A DNA stretch of 64,000 bases from assembly GCF_963678165.1 (NCBI RefSeq), contig NZ_OY782755.1:2976001-3040000 (forward strand), given 5' to 3'. The notes beneath the pieces were generated by a model. The model did not search any database and was not told the DNA's origin. It was given only the letters and a program-made list of their open reading frames with translations. Positions 32,127-41,365 of this stretch are shown one piece after another. Source of the stretch: an uncultured Acetobacteroides sp. (GTDB lineage: Bacteria; Bacteroidota; Bacteroidia; Bacteroidales; ZOR0009). Numbering within the stretch: the first letter of the stretch is position 1; every line of letters starts with the position of its first letter. A program made the translations under genes and the position numbers.

Positions 32127-32930
32127 CTACAGTTTTTTAGCCATCTCTTCGTCGAATACCCACTCCTGCTTCATCTGGTCGAGGAATGCGCGGTTCGTCC
32201 AGTCGACATACACCGGAACAACGGCCACATAGCCGTTGGCCAGCGCCCATTCGTCGGTATCAGTTGCCGATGGCTCGTCGTTATGGAAGTATCCGGTAAG
32301 CCAGTAGTACTCTTTCCCCTGCGGATCGGTGCGCTTCTCGTACTCTTCGCTCCAGTTGCCGTGCGTTACGCGGCAATGAGCATATCCCTTGATCTTTTCG
32401 GAGGGAATGTTGGGGATATTTACGTTGAGCAGGGTAAAATGGGGCAATCCCTTCTCCAAAACCTTCTTGATGATTGGGGGAAACCAGCGCTTGGCGGCGG
32501 TAAAATCGGCATTGGCCGAGTGATCGAGCAGCGAGAAGCCCACTGAAGGAATGCCGTAGAGCGTTCCCTCTACCGCTGCGCCAATGGTTCCCGAGTAGAT
32601 GACGGCCACCGAGGCATTGGAGCCATGGTTGATCCCCGATATCACCAAATCGGGCTTGCGGTGGAGCACTTCGTACATCGCTAGCTTGATGCAGTCGGCA
32701 GGGGTGCCGCTTACCGCATACCACGATACGTCGTCCTCCTCCTTTACGTGGCGAAGGCGCACGGGAATGGCTGATGTGATGGCGTGCGACATGCCCGACT
32801 GACCCTGCTCGGGGGCTACCACTACTACGCGGCCAAATTGCTTGGCTATCTCGGCCAATGCTGCAATACCGCGGGCGTTTATGCCATCGTCATTCGATAT
32901 TAGGATAAGCGGACGTTGTATTTCTGTCAT
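32127..32930 (-). CDS. surE: 5'-nucleotidase SurE
   Basis: A 267-residue enzyme that dephosphorylates nucleoside 5'- and 3'-monophosphates using a divalent metal. The N-terminal ILISNDDGINARGI carries the metal-binding NDDG motif. APEQGQSGMSHAIT, the SGTPADCIKL segment and SGINHGSNASVAVIYSGTIG are the other SurE signatures. Length is normal for the family. Promoter element at 33003-33010. In many Bacteroidota surE is next to lpxB; here the two are separated by array C and a small unknown gene. Confidence 0.93.
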   Translation of the reverse strand: MTEIQRPLILISNDDGINARGIAALAEIAKQFGRVVVVAPEQGQSGMSHAITSAIPVRLRHVKEEDDVSWYAVSGTPADCIKLAMYEVLHRKPDLVISGINHGSNASVAVIYSGTIGAAVEGTLYGIPSVGFSLLDHSANADFTAAKRWFPPIIKKVLEKGLPHFTLLNVNIPNIPSEKIKGYAHCRVTHGNWSEEYEKRTDPQGKEYYWLTGYFHNDEPSATDTDEWALANGYVAVVPVYVDWTNRAFLDQMKQEWVFDEEMAKKL

Positions 32931-33002
32931 ATCTACTTCTTTCTTTAAATGTTAGGGCATCCATCAGGATGCATTCTTGCGCAGCGACTCAGCGCAGAGG
33001 TA

Positions 33003-33010
33003 CAAAGATA
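33003..33010 (-). promoter_or_regulatory. -7 promoter element of surE
   Basis: Reads TATCTTTG on the minus strand, 73 bases before the ATG. The rest of the 357-base gap 32931-33287 shows no other clear feature. Confidence 0.5.
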
Positions 33011-33287
33011 CGGAAGACCCCGAGATAAGCGAACGAATTTCGCCAACCTTTACCTGATAAAGGAATCTGAGAGCTAAGCAACCGAAGGTTATCCTCTGTG
33101 CTCCATCTAGCTGCTAGCGATTTCATATCATCTAAGTGCCAAGTACGTAAGCTCAAGGCTGCGGCTCTGCTCCTATGCGTTAATGGTAGGGCAAATAGTA
33201 GCACATATGCACCTAAAGCACCTCAAAAAACGCGGAGCGGCAATACCATTGCTACCATAACCCTCCCAAACAGGAGCCTCTCCGCTT

Positions 33288-35135
33288 CTATAGGGTTACA
33301 AAGTGGTGGTTATACACCTCGAAGAGGGCTTTTCCCCTCTTTCTCACCTCTGCGGTAGGGTTAATCTCCTGCGGATAGGTGTTTCCGACGTTATCGTAAA
33401 CCACCACCGAGCTGCCCTCGGCGTATCCGAAGCCGTTATTGAAGGTAAACATGCTCCAGTCCTTAAAGTTCTTGTCCAATAGGTTGCGCGAGAACATGTA
33501 GGGTTTGGTATTCATCTTCAGCTGCGCGAGAAGCGTTGCCGCAAGGTCGTGCTGCACTCCATGCCTGTCAACTTTCACGCCCTTTACCTTCAGCGCGCCT
33601 CCCAGCCAGAGCATGGGGATTCGGTTGCGCTTCTCATCGTACATCTTTAGGCTGCTGGGGCAGCTGCGGCCGTGGTCGGCCACCAGCACGATGAGCGTAT
33701 TGTTCCACCAGCTGCACTTTTTGGCTTTACGGATGAAGTCGCCTAGGCATTTATCGGTGTAATGGGCCGCATTCATAAACTTCGAGTCCTCGTCGTCGCC
33801 CTTTATCACCGTCTTCATGGGCACATCGAAGGGCTCATGGCTGCTCGAGGTAAAGAAGGTGTAGAAGAACGGCTTCCGCTCGGCCTTCAGGTCGTCGAAA
33901 AGGCGGTTGAAGACAAACTCGTCCTGCGCCCCCCACTTCGACTGCAGCTGATCGGCCGCAAAGTCGTCCTGCGTAACGTAGCGGTCGTACCCCGCCGATA
34001 TCAGGTAGGTGCGCATGTTGGCAAAGCCGATGTCGCCGCCGTAGTAGTAGGCGGTGCTGTACCCCTTAGCCTTAAAATCCTTTGCCAGCACCGGCAGCTT
34101 CAGCACCTTGGCGTTATGCTTGATGATGGAGGTGGTGGTTTGCGCCGGATAGCCGCTCAAAACCGACACCAGCCCCTTCTCCGACCGCTGCCCATCGTTG
34201 TAGATGTGGGTAAACAGCACGCCTTCGCGCATCAGGCTGTCCAGGTTGGGGGTCACCCCCTTCTCCTCGCCCAGCGTTTCGGTGATGTTGCTCGCAAAGC
34301 TCTCCATCATCAGCACAATTACGTTGGGTTTTGGGGTGTTCAGGATGTATTCCGTCTCCCCCGACTGCTTATACATGTCGGCAACGATCCGCTGCGCCTC
34401 CTTGATGTCCATAAAGTTGTACTCGCGGTCGGTATCCTCCATCTTGTTGAGCGAATAGAATACATTCCATGCCACATTGATGGTCGCCTGGTTGGTGTAG
34501 GCATTCTTGGAGAAGTATGCTTTTCCGGGATTCATTGGCGAGATGCCAAAACCTCCGCGTATCGGAATAATGTTCAAGGATATCAGCAGGATGCTCCACC
34601 ATGGCAGGCGAGCCTCTACGGTTGTTCTAGTATTTACGAATCTTTTGTAGATGAACCACCAGGCTACCACGTACGAGCCAATGGCAATAGGAAACGAAAC
34701 GAGCTGAACAATATTCAACGATGCGGCAGCCTCCTTCGGCGTCTTAAGGTAGAGCAGCGGGGTGGAGTCCATCCTAAAGCCCCAGTAGCCAAAAAGAACC
34801 GCATCGGAAATAACGACAATCGAAAGGATGATAAGAAAGGTCAGCGTAACCCCTGCCGCAAAGCGCTTGGCCAATTGAGGGGCAATCCAGCTGATGACGA
34901 TGAAGAATAGCCCGCATAGCATCACCAGGTAGCCAATCATCGAAAGGTCCATGTGCAAGCCATGGATAAATATTCCGAAGTAGTCGGCAGCTGCAACTCC
35001 TGTGGTATCGCGGAAGTTAACTGCCATAAAAAGAAGGCGAGAAGTGAAAAAGAATGCCACCCAAAAGAGTAGGTAGCCAAGATATTCGCGGAACAGATAC
35101 TTCAGCGCAGCCAGATGACCTCCCTTATAGCTCAT
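33288..35135 (-). CDS. LTA-synthase-like membrane sulfatase, copy 1
   Basis: A 615-residue inner-membrane enzyme with five N-terminal transmembrane helices (about residues 12-195) and a periplasmic sulfatase/alkaline-phosphatase-fold domain. Metal and catalytic motifs are NVIVLMMESFASN, the nucleophile region GQRSEKGLVSVLSGYPAQ, and VADHG near the C-terminus. Relatives transfer phosphoglycerol or phosphoethanolamine to lipids or glycans; teichoic acid itself is not expected in this phylum. A Ser appears where many homologs have the nucleophilic Thr. A second family member is encoded at 49032-50969. Confidence 0.88.
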   Translation of the reverse strand: MSYKGGHLAALKYLFREYLGYLLFWVAFFFTSRLLFMAVNFRDTTGVAAADYFGIFIHGLHMDLSMIGYLVMLCGLFFIVISWIAPQLAKRFAAGVTLTFLIILSIVVISDAVLFGYWGFRMDSTPLLYLKTPKEAAASLNIVQLVSFPIAIGSYVVAWWFIYKRFVNTRTTVEARLPWWSILLISLNIIPIRGGFGISPMNPGKAYFSKNAYTNQATINVAWNVFYSLNKMEDTDREYNFMDIKEAQRIVADMYKQSGETEYILNTPKPNVIVLMMESFASNITETLGEEKGVTPNLDSLMREGVLFTHIYNDGQRSEKGLVSVLSGYPAQTTTSIIKHNAKVLKLPVLAKDFKAKGYSTAYYYGGDIGFANMRTYLISAGYDRYVTQDDFAADQLQSKWGAQDEFVFNRLFDDLKAERKPFFYTFFTSSSHEPFDVPMKTVIKGDDEDSKFMNAAHYTDKCLGDFIRKAKKCSWWNNTLIVLVADHGRSCPSSLKMYDEKRNRIPMLWLGGALKVKGVKVDRHGVQHDLAATLLAQLKMNTKPYMFSRNLLDKNFKDWSMFTFNNGFGYAEGSSVVVYDNVGNTYPQEINPTAEVRKRGKALFEVYNHHFVTL

Positions 35136-35354
35136 TGTCGGATTTTAGGATAGTTGATTTACGTCAAAATGCCTTACAGGCCGTGCAAAACTATCAATTA
35201 AAAGCAACAGTCCAAGTAAAAAAAGCAGTAGTTAAGCCTTTTTACACCAGCTTAGGAGCCACATTCGAACAAAGCTGGCAAGCCAATATCCGAACAAAAC
35301 AAGCGATACGGCAACAAGGAAAGTGTGCCCAACAAATTAAACGCGCATTAGGGG

Positions 35355-36527
35355 CTATATCCTGTTCTTCACCTTCTCAACGCTCATTGTATTAAACTCT
35401 TTAAGATGCTCGACTTCTTCACTATCATCAAACTTCGACTGAATACGGTGAAGAACAACCATCATAAACACGCCCAAAACAATATTGGCGAAGAACATCA
35501 GGGTAATATCAAGGTATTGGCTGAGGATGATATCAACAACAATAACCACCACCTCAACAAGAACGATAGACACCATTGTTTGCCGATGCGAGAAACCTAA
35601 CGCCAAAAATTTGTGGTGAATGTGCGTCTTATCAGGATAAAATGGAGACTTTCCGGCTCTCATCCTTTCAACAAACACCCGCGCTGCATCAAAAAGCGGA
35701 ATAAAAAGAATGGCAAAGATAAAGATTGGAGCGCCCCTAAATTCGAACACGGGCCCAGAGACAGATATCATGCAGAGCTTTGCGCTTAAAAACGCAATTA
35801 GGTATCCGATAAGAAGCGATCCCGTATCACCCATGAAGATCTTATTCTTACCCCCAAAAACATTGTAAATAAAGAAGGGGATAATAACGCCCAGCATGGC
35901 AAATGCAAGCATAGAGTAGACAAAAAGATGCTGCTCCAAGAACCAAACGCCCAGCGACGCAAGCGCTATACTGCTCAAGCCTGAGGCTAAACCATCAACA
36001 CCATCAATCAGGTTTATCGCATTTATCACAAAGCAAACAAGAATGACCGTTAGGATATACCCAACCCAATTAGGGATTTCGTGCATTCCGAAAAAACCGT
36101 GCATGTTATCAACATAAACACCAGAAGCAATCATTAGAACAGCCACCAGTACCTGACTTAGCAGCTTATACCTAAAGCTAACAGAAATCAGGTCGTCAGC
36201 CAAACCAATAAAGAACAGTACGACCAAGCTGCAAAGCAAAAACAGCGTTTCAACTAAAACATTATGAGAAATATTATCGGCAACTTCAATCCCAACAAGG
36301 TAACGGATTCCCATTACGAAGGATACAGAGAAAAGAAGGGCGGGCAGAAACGAAACGCCTCCTAATCGAGGAACCTGTTTGGTGTGAACCTTTCGCTCGT
36401 TTATAAAATCAAAAAGCCCCTTTCGCCTTGAGATAATAACAATTCGAGGAACAATAATAAAACCAATTGCTGCTGAAATGGCAAATGTTAAACAAATAAG
36501 TAAGTTGATAACAACAGTTTTATCCAT
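35355..36527 (-). CDS. WecA/TagO-like undecaprenyl-phosphate sugar-1-phosphate transferase
   Basis: A 390-residue polytopic membrane protein with about eleven helices. It contains FFIGLADDLISVSFRYK (DDxx metal motif), NAINLIDGVDGLASGLS, GDTGSLLIGY and KTHIHHKFL, all hallmarks of the MraY/WecA family. It would attach a GlcNAc- or related sugar-1-phosphate to undecaprenyl phosphate to begin O-antigen or capsule repeat synthesis. It is upstream of no other gene in its direction but clusters with rfbC and rfbA. This block is visibly more AT-rich than the flanking genes, as is common for polysaccharide loci. Confidence 0.88.
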   Translation of the reverse strand: MDKTVVINLLICLTFAISAAIGFIIVPRIVIISRRKGLFDFINERKVHTKQVPRLGGVSFLPALLFSVSFVMGIRYLVGIEVADNISHNVLVETLFLLCSLVVLFFIGLADDLISVSFRYKLLSQVLVAVLMIASGVYVDNMHGFFGMHEIPNWVGYILTVILVCFVINAINLIDGVDGLASGLSSIALASLGVWFLEQHLFVYSMLAFAMLGVIIPFFIYNVFGGKNKIFMGDTGSLLIGYLIAFLSAKLCMISVSGPVFEFRGAPIFIFAILFIPLFDAARVFVERMRAGKSPFYPDKTHIHHKFLALGFSHRQTMVSIVLVEVVVIVVDIILSQYLDITLMFFANIVLGVFMMVVLHRIQSKFDDSEEVEHLKEFNTMSVEKVKNRI

Positions 36528-36689
36528 AGAATATCAAAAAAATTAAAAAAGCGGTTGAGAATAAAATCCCAGTTACTTAAAATAAAAACAGCAAAATCGA
36601 TTCAAAAATAGGGAATCATATCAATCACCCAATAAAGAATCTACAACAAAAATGGAAAACACCCTAACAATTCTTATACCAATCAAGGA

Positions 36690-37214
36690 TTATTTAGCTG
36701 TTTTGAGTTTCAAGTCCTTCTCTGAAATGATGAAATTGCCACTAACATATGGCCACTCAACCCCAAACGACTTATAGTGAAACCCTGCTTCGCTCTCCTT
36801 GCAGTAAACATTATCCACCCTATACTGGAAGATGCAAGTATCGCTCAATACGAGAAATCCATGTGCGAATCCTCGAGGGATGAATAGCTGTCGATGATTT
36901 TCGTCGCTAAGTTCGACACCAACATACTTCCCATAGGTTGGCGAACCTTCGCGAACATCAACCGCCACATCGTACACCTTACCAACAACTACTCTTACCA
37001 GCTTAGCTTGAGAAAATTCTCCAGTCTGAAGGTGCAAACCACGAAGCACTCCCCTACTCGACATCGACTCATTATCCTGAACCCAGTGAATCTTTCCAAT
37101 ATTCCTATTAAACTCGTCCTCCTTGAAGGATTCCATGAAGTATCCTCGATTATCGGCGAACGCTTTAGGTTCAACAATAAAAACTCCGGGGATTTCAGTC
37201 TCTATAAATTGCAT
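36690..37214 (-). CDS. rfbC: dTDP-4-dehydrorhamnose 3,5-epimerase
   Basis: A 174-residue cupin-fold enzyme that epimerises dTDP-4-keto-6-deoxyglucose, the third step towards dTDP-L-rhamnose. The motifs RGVLRGLHLQ (catalytic His), VRVVVGKVYDVAVDVR and FIPRGFAHGF are typical. It follows rfbA by 53 bases on the same strand and is probably in the same operon. rfbB and rfbD are not in the window, so the remaining rhamnose steps must be encoded elsewhere. Confidence 0.92.
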   Translation of the reverse strand: MQFIETEIPGVFIVEPKAFADNRGYFMESFKEDEFNRNIGKIHWVQDNESMSSRGVLRGLHLQTGEFSQAKLVRVVVGKVYDVAVDVREGSPTYGKYVGVELSDENHRQLFIPRGFAHGFLVLSDTCIFQYRVDNVYCKESEAGFHYKSFGVEWPYVSGNFIISEKDLKLKTAK

Positions 37215-37267
37215 TGCTTATAGTTGTAACTAATAAATTATTCCTGCAAGTAACCCTCTATGCGATT

Positions 37268-38140
37268 TTACTTCACTAAACGAAGAAGGTATTGCCCGTA
37301 CTGATTTTTAGCCATTGGTTCGGCAAGCGTCTTCACCTGCTCGGCGCTGATATATCCTTTGTTGTAGGCAATTTCTTCGAGGCAGGCAACCTTTAATCCC
37401 TGGCGCTCCTCGATGGTTTCGATAAACTGGCTAGCTTCTAGCATGCTCTTGTGCGTACCAGTATCAAGCCAAGCAAAGCCACGCCCCATAAGTTCTACAT
37501 TGAGCATACCTCTATTCAAGTATTCCTGGTTTACCGAAGTTATCTCGAGTTCTCCACGAGCCGAAGGTTTTACGTTTTTGGCAACCTGAATAACATCGTT
37601 AGTATAAAAGTACAATCCGACTACAGCGTAGCTGCTTTTTGGATCTTTAGGTTTTTCCTCTATGCTTAGCACCTTACCGTCTTTGTCGAACTCCACAACG
37701 CCATAACGTTCGGGATCGTTTACGTTATAACCAAACACAACGCTTCGGCGCTCCTTCTTCACAATCTCAACACTTCGATGAAGCATGCCCGAAAGTCCGT
37801 ATCCGTAGAAAATGTTATCGCCAAGAACAAGGCAAACATCGTCGTTTCCGATAAACTCTTCGCCAAGAATAAATGCCTGCGCCAAACCATCTGGCGAAGG
37901 CTGCACCTTATACTGAAAGTTTACTCCGAATTGACTACCATCGCCAAGGAGTTCCTGGAAACGAGGCGTATCTTGGGGGGTAGATATAATAAGGATGTCG
38001 CGAATTCCGGCAAGCATTAGCACCGAAATGGGATAGTAAACCATCGGCTTATCGTAAATAGGAAGGAGTTGCTTCGATATCGTTTGGGTGATTGGGTAAA
38101 GGCGCGTTCCGCTTCCACCTGCGAGTACTATTCCTTTCAT
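37268..38140 (-). CDS. rfbA: Glucose-1-phosphate thymidylyltransferase
   Basis: A 290-residue cytoplasmic nucleotidyltransferase making dTDP-glucose from dTTP and glucose-1-phosphate. The N-terminus [17 protein letters not shown] is the nucleotide-binding signature; [23 protein letters not shown] and WLDTGTH complete the family pattern at normal length. An exact -7 element lies 60 bases upstream. It is the first gene of the rfbA-rfbC unit that supplies activated sugar for O-antigen or surface polysaccharide. Confidence 0.94.
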   Translation of the reverse strand: MKGIVLAGGSGTRLYPITQTISKQLLPIYDKPMVYYPISVLMLAGIRDILIISTPQDTPRFQELLGDGSQFGVNFQYKVQPSPDGLAQAFILGEEFIGNDDVCLVLGDNIFYGYGLSGMLHRSVEIVKKERRSVVFGYNVNDPERYGVVEFDKDGKVLSIEEKPKDPKSSYAVVGLYFYTNDVIQVAKNVKPSARGELEITSVNQEYLNRGMLNVELMGRGFAWLDTGTHKSMLEASQFIETIEERQGLKVACLEEIAYNKGYISAEQVKTLAEPMAKNQYGQYLLRLVK

Positions 38141-38199
38141 GTTTAGGCGTTTTTTTTATCGGTTAGTTCAACATGCACCTCAAGAGCTGCAAATGCGTG

Positions 38200-38207
38200 C
38201 AAAAGTA
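38200..38207 (-). promoter_or_regulatory. -7 promoter element of rfbA
   Basis: Reads TACTTTTG on the minus strand, 60 bases before the ATG. Confidence 0.5.
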
Positions 38208-38267
38208 CTCATATCTTTCGATATTGTCTTATGATAAATTACGTTTTCTACCCCAATCAAAAAAAAA

Positions 38268-38292
38268 AGCCTGATAGGATTGCTATCAGGCT
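38268..38292 (-). terminator. Terminator of the transaldolase gene
   Basis: AGCCTGATAG-N5-CTATCAGGCT followed on the minus strand by nine or more T. Confidence 0.9.
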
Positions 38293-38322
38293 CACAATAT
38301 CGGACCTAGTGCTTAGCTAAAA

Positions 38323-38979
38323 TTACTCTTGCACCTTCTTGTAGTCTAATAGGAACTGCGCCAAACCGCTATCGGTAAGCGGGTGCTTTAAAAGACCTAG
38401 GATTGCACTTAGCGGACAGGTTGCCACATCGGCTCCTACTTCTACGCAGTCGATGATGTGCTGGCTGCTACGAATGGATGCCGCAAGAACCTCGGTAGCG
38501 TACCCGTAAATGTTAAACATCTCAACGATCTTACCTACCAGTTCGACGCCATCCGAGCAGATATCGTCTAGGCGACCAACAAACGGAGAAACGTAGGTTG
38601 CTCCAGCCTTGGCGGCAAGAAGGGCTTGCCCTACCGAGAAGATAAGGGTGCAGTTGGTTCTAATCCCGTTCGAGGAAAAGTACTTTACTGCCTTAATGCC
38701 ATCCTTGGTGCAGGGAACCTTAACCACGATGTTGGGATGAAGGTTAGCCAGCTCTTTGCCCTCGCGGATCATACCTTCGTAATCGGTAGCAATAACCTCT
38801 GCGCTAACAGGGCCATCAACGATGTTGCAAATTTGCACGTAGTGGCCCTTTACGTTCGCATCGCCCTTAATCCCTTCCTTAGCCATTAGCGATGGGTTGG
38901 TGGTTACGCCATCGAGCACCCCCAAATCGTTTGCCTCTTTTATCTGATCGAGATTTGCGGTATCAATAAAAAACTTCAT
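38323..38979 (-). CDS. tal: Transaldolase (short, TalC/Fsa type)
   Basis: A 218-residue class I aldolase. I start it at the ATG at 38979 (MKFFIDTANLDQIKEANDLG) because this is the conserved N-terminus of the family; upstream residues are atypical. It has GVTTNPSLMAKEG, the Schiff-base lysine in NIVVKVPCT (near residue 85) and YVSPFVGRLDDI. The enzyme moves a dihydroxyacetone unit between sugar phosphates in the pentose phosphate pathway; some relatives act as fructose-6-phosphate aldolase. Stand-alone gene with its own terminator. Confidence 0.92.
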   Translation of the reverse strand: MKFFIDTANLDQIKEANDLGVLDGVTTNPSLMAKEGIKGDANVKGHYVQICNIVDGPVSAEVIATDYEGMIREGKELANLHPNIVVKVPCTKDGIKAVKYFSSNGIRTNCTLIFSVGQALLAAKAGATYVSPFVGRLDDICSDGVELVGKIVEMFNIYGYATEVLAASIRSSQHIIDCVEVGADVATCPLSAILGLLKHPLTDSGLAQFLLDYKKVQE

Positions 38980-39131
38980 TTCTTTTCTGTTTTGAGAGTT
39001 AAAAAAACACGTGAAACACGGCGTGCAAGATAGAAATTGTTTGAGCATCTCCGAAGGGAATAGGCGAATATTACGTTAACCGAATTTAAACACTCGCAAC
39101 AGAATGCCTTCGGCAGAGGAGGTTCGGGGAG

Positions 39132-39950
39132 CTAAAGAAACCTCAAGTCGAGCGCATTTCTATCGGCTAAACGCTTAAAGTGGTACTTGGGGTAGCCCAC
39201 CATCAGCGCGCCTACCACCATCTGCTCCTCCGACAGCCCAAGTAGGTCGTACACCTCCTTGTTATAGGCAGATGAGCACATCTCGAAGAAGCCAGCCCAG
39301 CAGGTACCCAACCCAAGCGTTGGGGCAAAGAGCTCGGCATAGGCAAGGCTAAACCGGGCATTGTCGCGTACAATAGGCATCTTGCGAGAACCTACGGCAA
39401 CCACCAGGGCGGGCGCACCCCGAAAGATAACATCGGTACCCGTTTCGCGGCTGATGCTTATCAGGTTGCTGTACGAGCGCATCGAGGCGTTAACCTTCGA
39501 CATCTCCGTGATCCAATCGAGCGTTAGCGCCGATAGCTTACCCAGAATTTCGCGCTTGTTGATTACCACGTACGATACGCTCTGGGTATTTCCACCCGAT
39601 GGGGCGTAGTGGGCAACCTCCAGCAGGCGCGTTAGGTCGGCGGCGGCAACCTCCTTTTTCCGGTAGCTGCGAATAGATCGGCGCGAACGCAGGAACTGCT
39701 CAGCACGCTCGGAGTCGATGCCAAGAGTGGCGTCAATTGGCTTCTGGTTGGCAAGGGGGGTAAGGCTTAAGTCGAGCGCGCCAACTGGGCAAACCGCCAC
39801 GCAATGCCCGCACCGGATGCAGATCTTGGCATTGGGCAGGGTTGGACCATCGGCGGTCATTACGATAATCCCCGAAGGGCATACATGCGAGCAGGCGCTG
39901 CACTTGGTGCAGCTGGAGGCTACGTTGAAGGTGTATTCCGATGCTGACAT
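39132..39950 (-). CDS. Nitroreductase with N-terminal 2[4Fe-4S] ferredoxin domain
   Basis: A 272-residue protein. Residues about 10-55 have two CxxCxxCxxxC clusters (CTKCSACSHVC and CIRCGHCVAVC). An FMN-binding nitroreductase domain follows, starting at RSRRSIRSYRKK, with the segments PSGGNTQS and GLGTCWAGFF. The ferredoxin part would deliver electrons to FMN for reducing nitro compounds, quinones or similar substrates; this fits an anaerobic lifestyle. It has a promoter element at 39978-39985, just inside the edge of palindrome array D. Single gene. Confidence 0.9.
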   Translation of the reverse strand: MSASEYTFNVASSCTKCSACSHVCPSGIIVMTADGPTLPNAKICIRCGHCVAVCPVGALDLSLTPLANQKPIDATLGIDSERAEQFLRSRRSIRSYRKKEVAAADLTRLLEVAHYAPSGGNTQSVSYVVINKREILGKLSALTLDWITEMSKVNASMRSYSNLISISRETGTDVIFRGAPALVVAVGSRKMPIVRDNARFSLAYAELFAPTLGLGTCWAGFFEMCSSAYNKEVYDLLGLSEEQMVVGALMVGYPKYHFKRLADRNALDLRFL

Positions 39951-39977
39951 AGCTACTTATTTTACTATTATGGGAAG

Positions 39978-39985
39978 CAAAGATA
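39978..39985 (-). promoter_or_regulatory. -7 promoter element of the nitroreductase gene
   Basis: Reads TATCTTTG on the minus strand. Array D begins 15 bases further upstream, so the array occupies the position of any upstream activator or -33 element. Confidence 0.55.
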
Positions 39986-39999
39986 GCTCAAATACTCAT

Positions 40000-40467
40000 T
40001 GCGCTGCGGCGAGCACCCAAATTGTGATGGGCGAGAGAAAACGCGCTGCGGCGAGCACCAACCACCTGCTGGGGAACCTCGCCGCGCTGTGGTGAGTTCC
40101 AAATTGTGGTGGGCGAGAGAAAACGCGCTGTGGCGAGCACCAACCACCTGCTGGGGAGCCTCACCGCGCTGTGGTGAGCGCCAAATTGGGGTGGGCGGAA
40201 GAAAACGCGCTGCGGCGAGCACCAACCACCTGCTGGGGAACCTCGCCGCGCTGTGGTGAGTTCCAAATTGTGGTGGGCAAGAGAAAACGCGCTGCGGCGA
40301 GCACCAACCACCTGCTGGGGAACCTCGCCGCGCTGTGGTGAGTTCCAAATTGTGGTGGGCGAGAGAAAACGCGCTGCGGCGAGCACCAACCACCTGCTGG
40401 GGAACCTCACCGCGCTGTGGTCAGCTCCAAATTGGGGTGGGCGGTGGAAAACGCGCTGCGGCGAGCC
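40000..40467. repeat. Tandem array D, 82-bp unit made of two 41-bp halves
   Basis: The string ACGCGCTGCGGCGAGC or its one-base variant recurs at 40041, 40123, 40205, 40287, 40369 and 40451, exactly 82 bp apart. Each 82-bp unit is two related 41-bp halves that share CGCGCTG(C/T)GG(C/T)GAG at their start, so half-unit starts lie every 41 bp from 40001 to 40452. Copies are nearly identical. The junction GGAACCTCGCC...GGTGAGTTCC can fold into a hairpin. It fills the 579-base gap between menB and the nitroreductase gene. ORFs across it are by-products of the lack of stops. Confidence 0.95.
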
Positions 40468-40477
40468 GCATAAAACA

Positions 40478-40505
40478 AAACGCCCGAAGCAATCTTCGGG
40501 CGTTT
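40478..40505 (-). terminator. Terminator of the menaquinone operon
   Basis: AAACGCCCGAAG-CAAT-CTTCGGGCGTTT, a perfect 12-bp stem 25 bases beyond the menB stop codon. Confidence 0.9.
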
Positions 40506-40529
40506 AGCATATCAAAAAGGAATAATCTC

Positions 40530-41354
40530 CTATGGATACTTTGGGAACTTGTGGAAATCAGGCTTACGCTTTTCGAGGAATGCGTGCTTACCTTCCTGAG
40601 CCTCCTCGGTGAGGTAGTAAAGAAGGGTTGCATTACCGGCAAACTCCTGCAAGCCTACCTGTCCGTCCAAATCGGCGTTCATGCCCAGCTTAAGCATGCG
40701 AAGCGCCATTGGGCTGTGCTGCATCATGATTTGGCACCACTCTACCACCTCGTCCTCGAGCTTATCGAAAGGAACAACCTTGTTCACCAAGCCCATTTCC
40801 AGAGCCTCCTGGGCGCTGTACTGGCGGCAAAGCAACCATATCTCACGAGCCTTCTTCTGTCCTACGATGGACGCCAGGTACGACGAGCCCAATCCGGCAT
40901 CGAAGCTCCCCACCTTAGGACCTGTTTGCCCGAAGATGGCATTCTCCGAGGCGATGCTTAGGTCGCACACAACGTGTAGCACGTGTCCACCACCAATAGC
41001 GTAGCCGTTTACCATGGCCACAACAGGCTTTGGCATCGAGCGGATTTGGCGCTGAACCTCTAGCACATTTAGGCGAGGTACCCCGTCCTTACCCACGTAG
41101 CCGCCAACACCCTTAACGTTTTGGTCGCCGCCCGAGCAGAACGCCTTATCGCCGGCGCCGGTAAGCACAATAACGTTGATCTGCTGATCTTCGCGGCAGA
41201 TGTGTAGCGCATCGCTAATCTCGCTAACCGTGGTTGGGGTAAACGCGTTGTAGTAGCGTGGACGGTTGATGGTAATCTTAGCAATACCCTCGAAGTAATC
41301 GAAAAGAATCTCTTCGTACTCCTTAATGGTTGACCATTCTCTTTTCTCAGCCAT
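40530..41354 (-). CDS. menB: 1,4-dihydroxy-2-naphthoyl-CoA synthase
   Basis: A 274-residue crotonase-fold enzyme that cyclises o-succinylbenzoyl-CoA in menaquinone synthesis. The motifs [11 protein letters not shown] (oxyanion hole and active site), [11 protein letters not shown] and [17 protein letters not shown] are typical of MenB. It lies 11 bases downstream of menD and ends the operon before a strong terminator. Menaquinone would serve an anaerobic respiratory chain, for example fumarate reduction. Confidence 0.94.
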   Translation of the reverse strand: MAEKREWSTIKEYEEILFDYFEGIAKITINRPRYYNAFTPTTVSEISDALHICREDQQINVIVLTGAGDKAFCSGGDQNVKGVGGYVGKDGVPRLNVLEVQRQIRSMPKPVVAMVNGYAIGGGHVLHVVCDLSIASENAIFGQTGPKVGSFDAGLGSSYLASIVGQKKAREIWLLCRQYSAQEALEMGLVNKVVPFDKLEDEVVEWCQIMMQHSPMALRMLKLGMNADLDGQVGLQEFAGNATLLYYLTEEAQEGKHAFLEKRKPDFHKFPKYP

Positions 41355-41365
41355 AGTCGTAGCCT

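Noticed and set aside
40000..40467. CRISPR array
   Set aside because: There are no unique spacers; whole units are tandemly repeated, and no cas gene is nearby. The same holds for arrays A, B, C, E and F.
39968..40507. Several overlapping ORFs on both strands across array D
   Set aside because: The 82-bp unit shifts frame each time and contains no stop codons, so open frames appear in all phases. None has a sensible start or domain.
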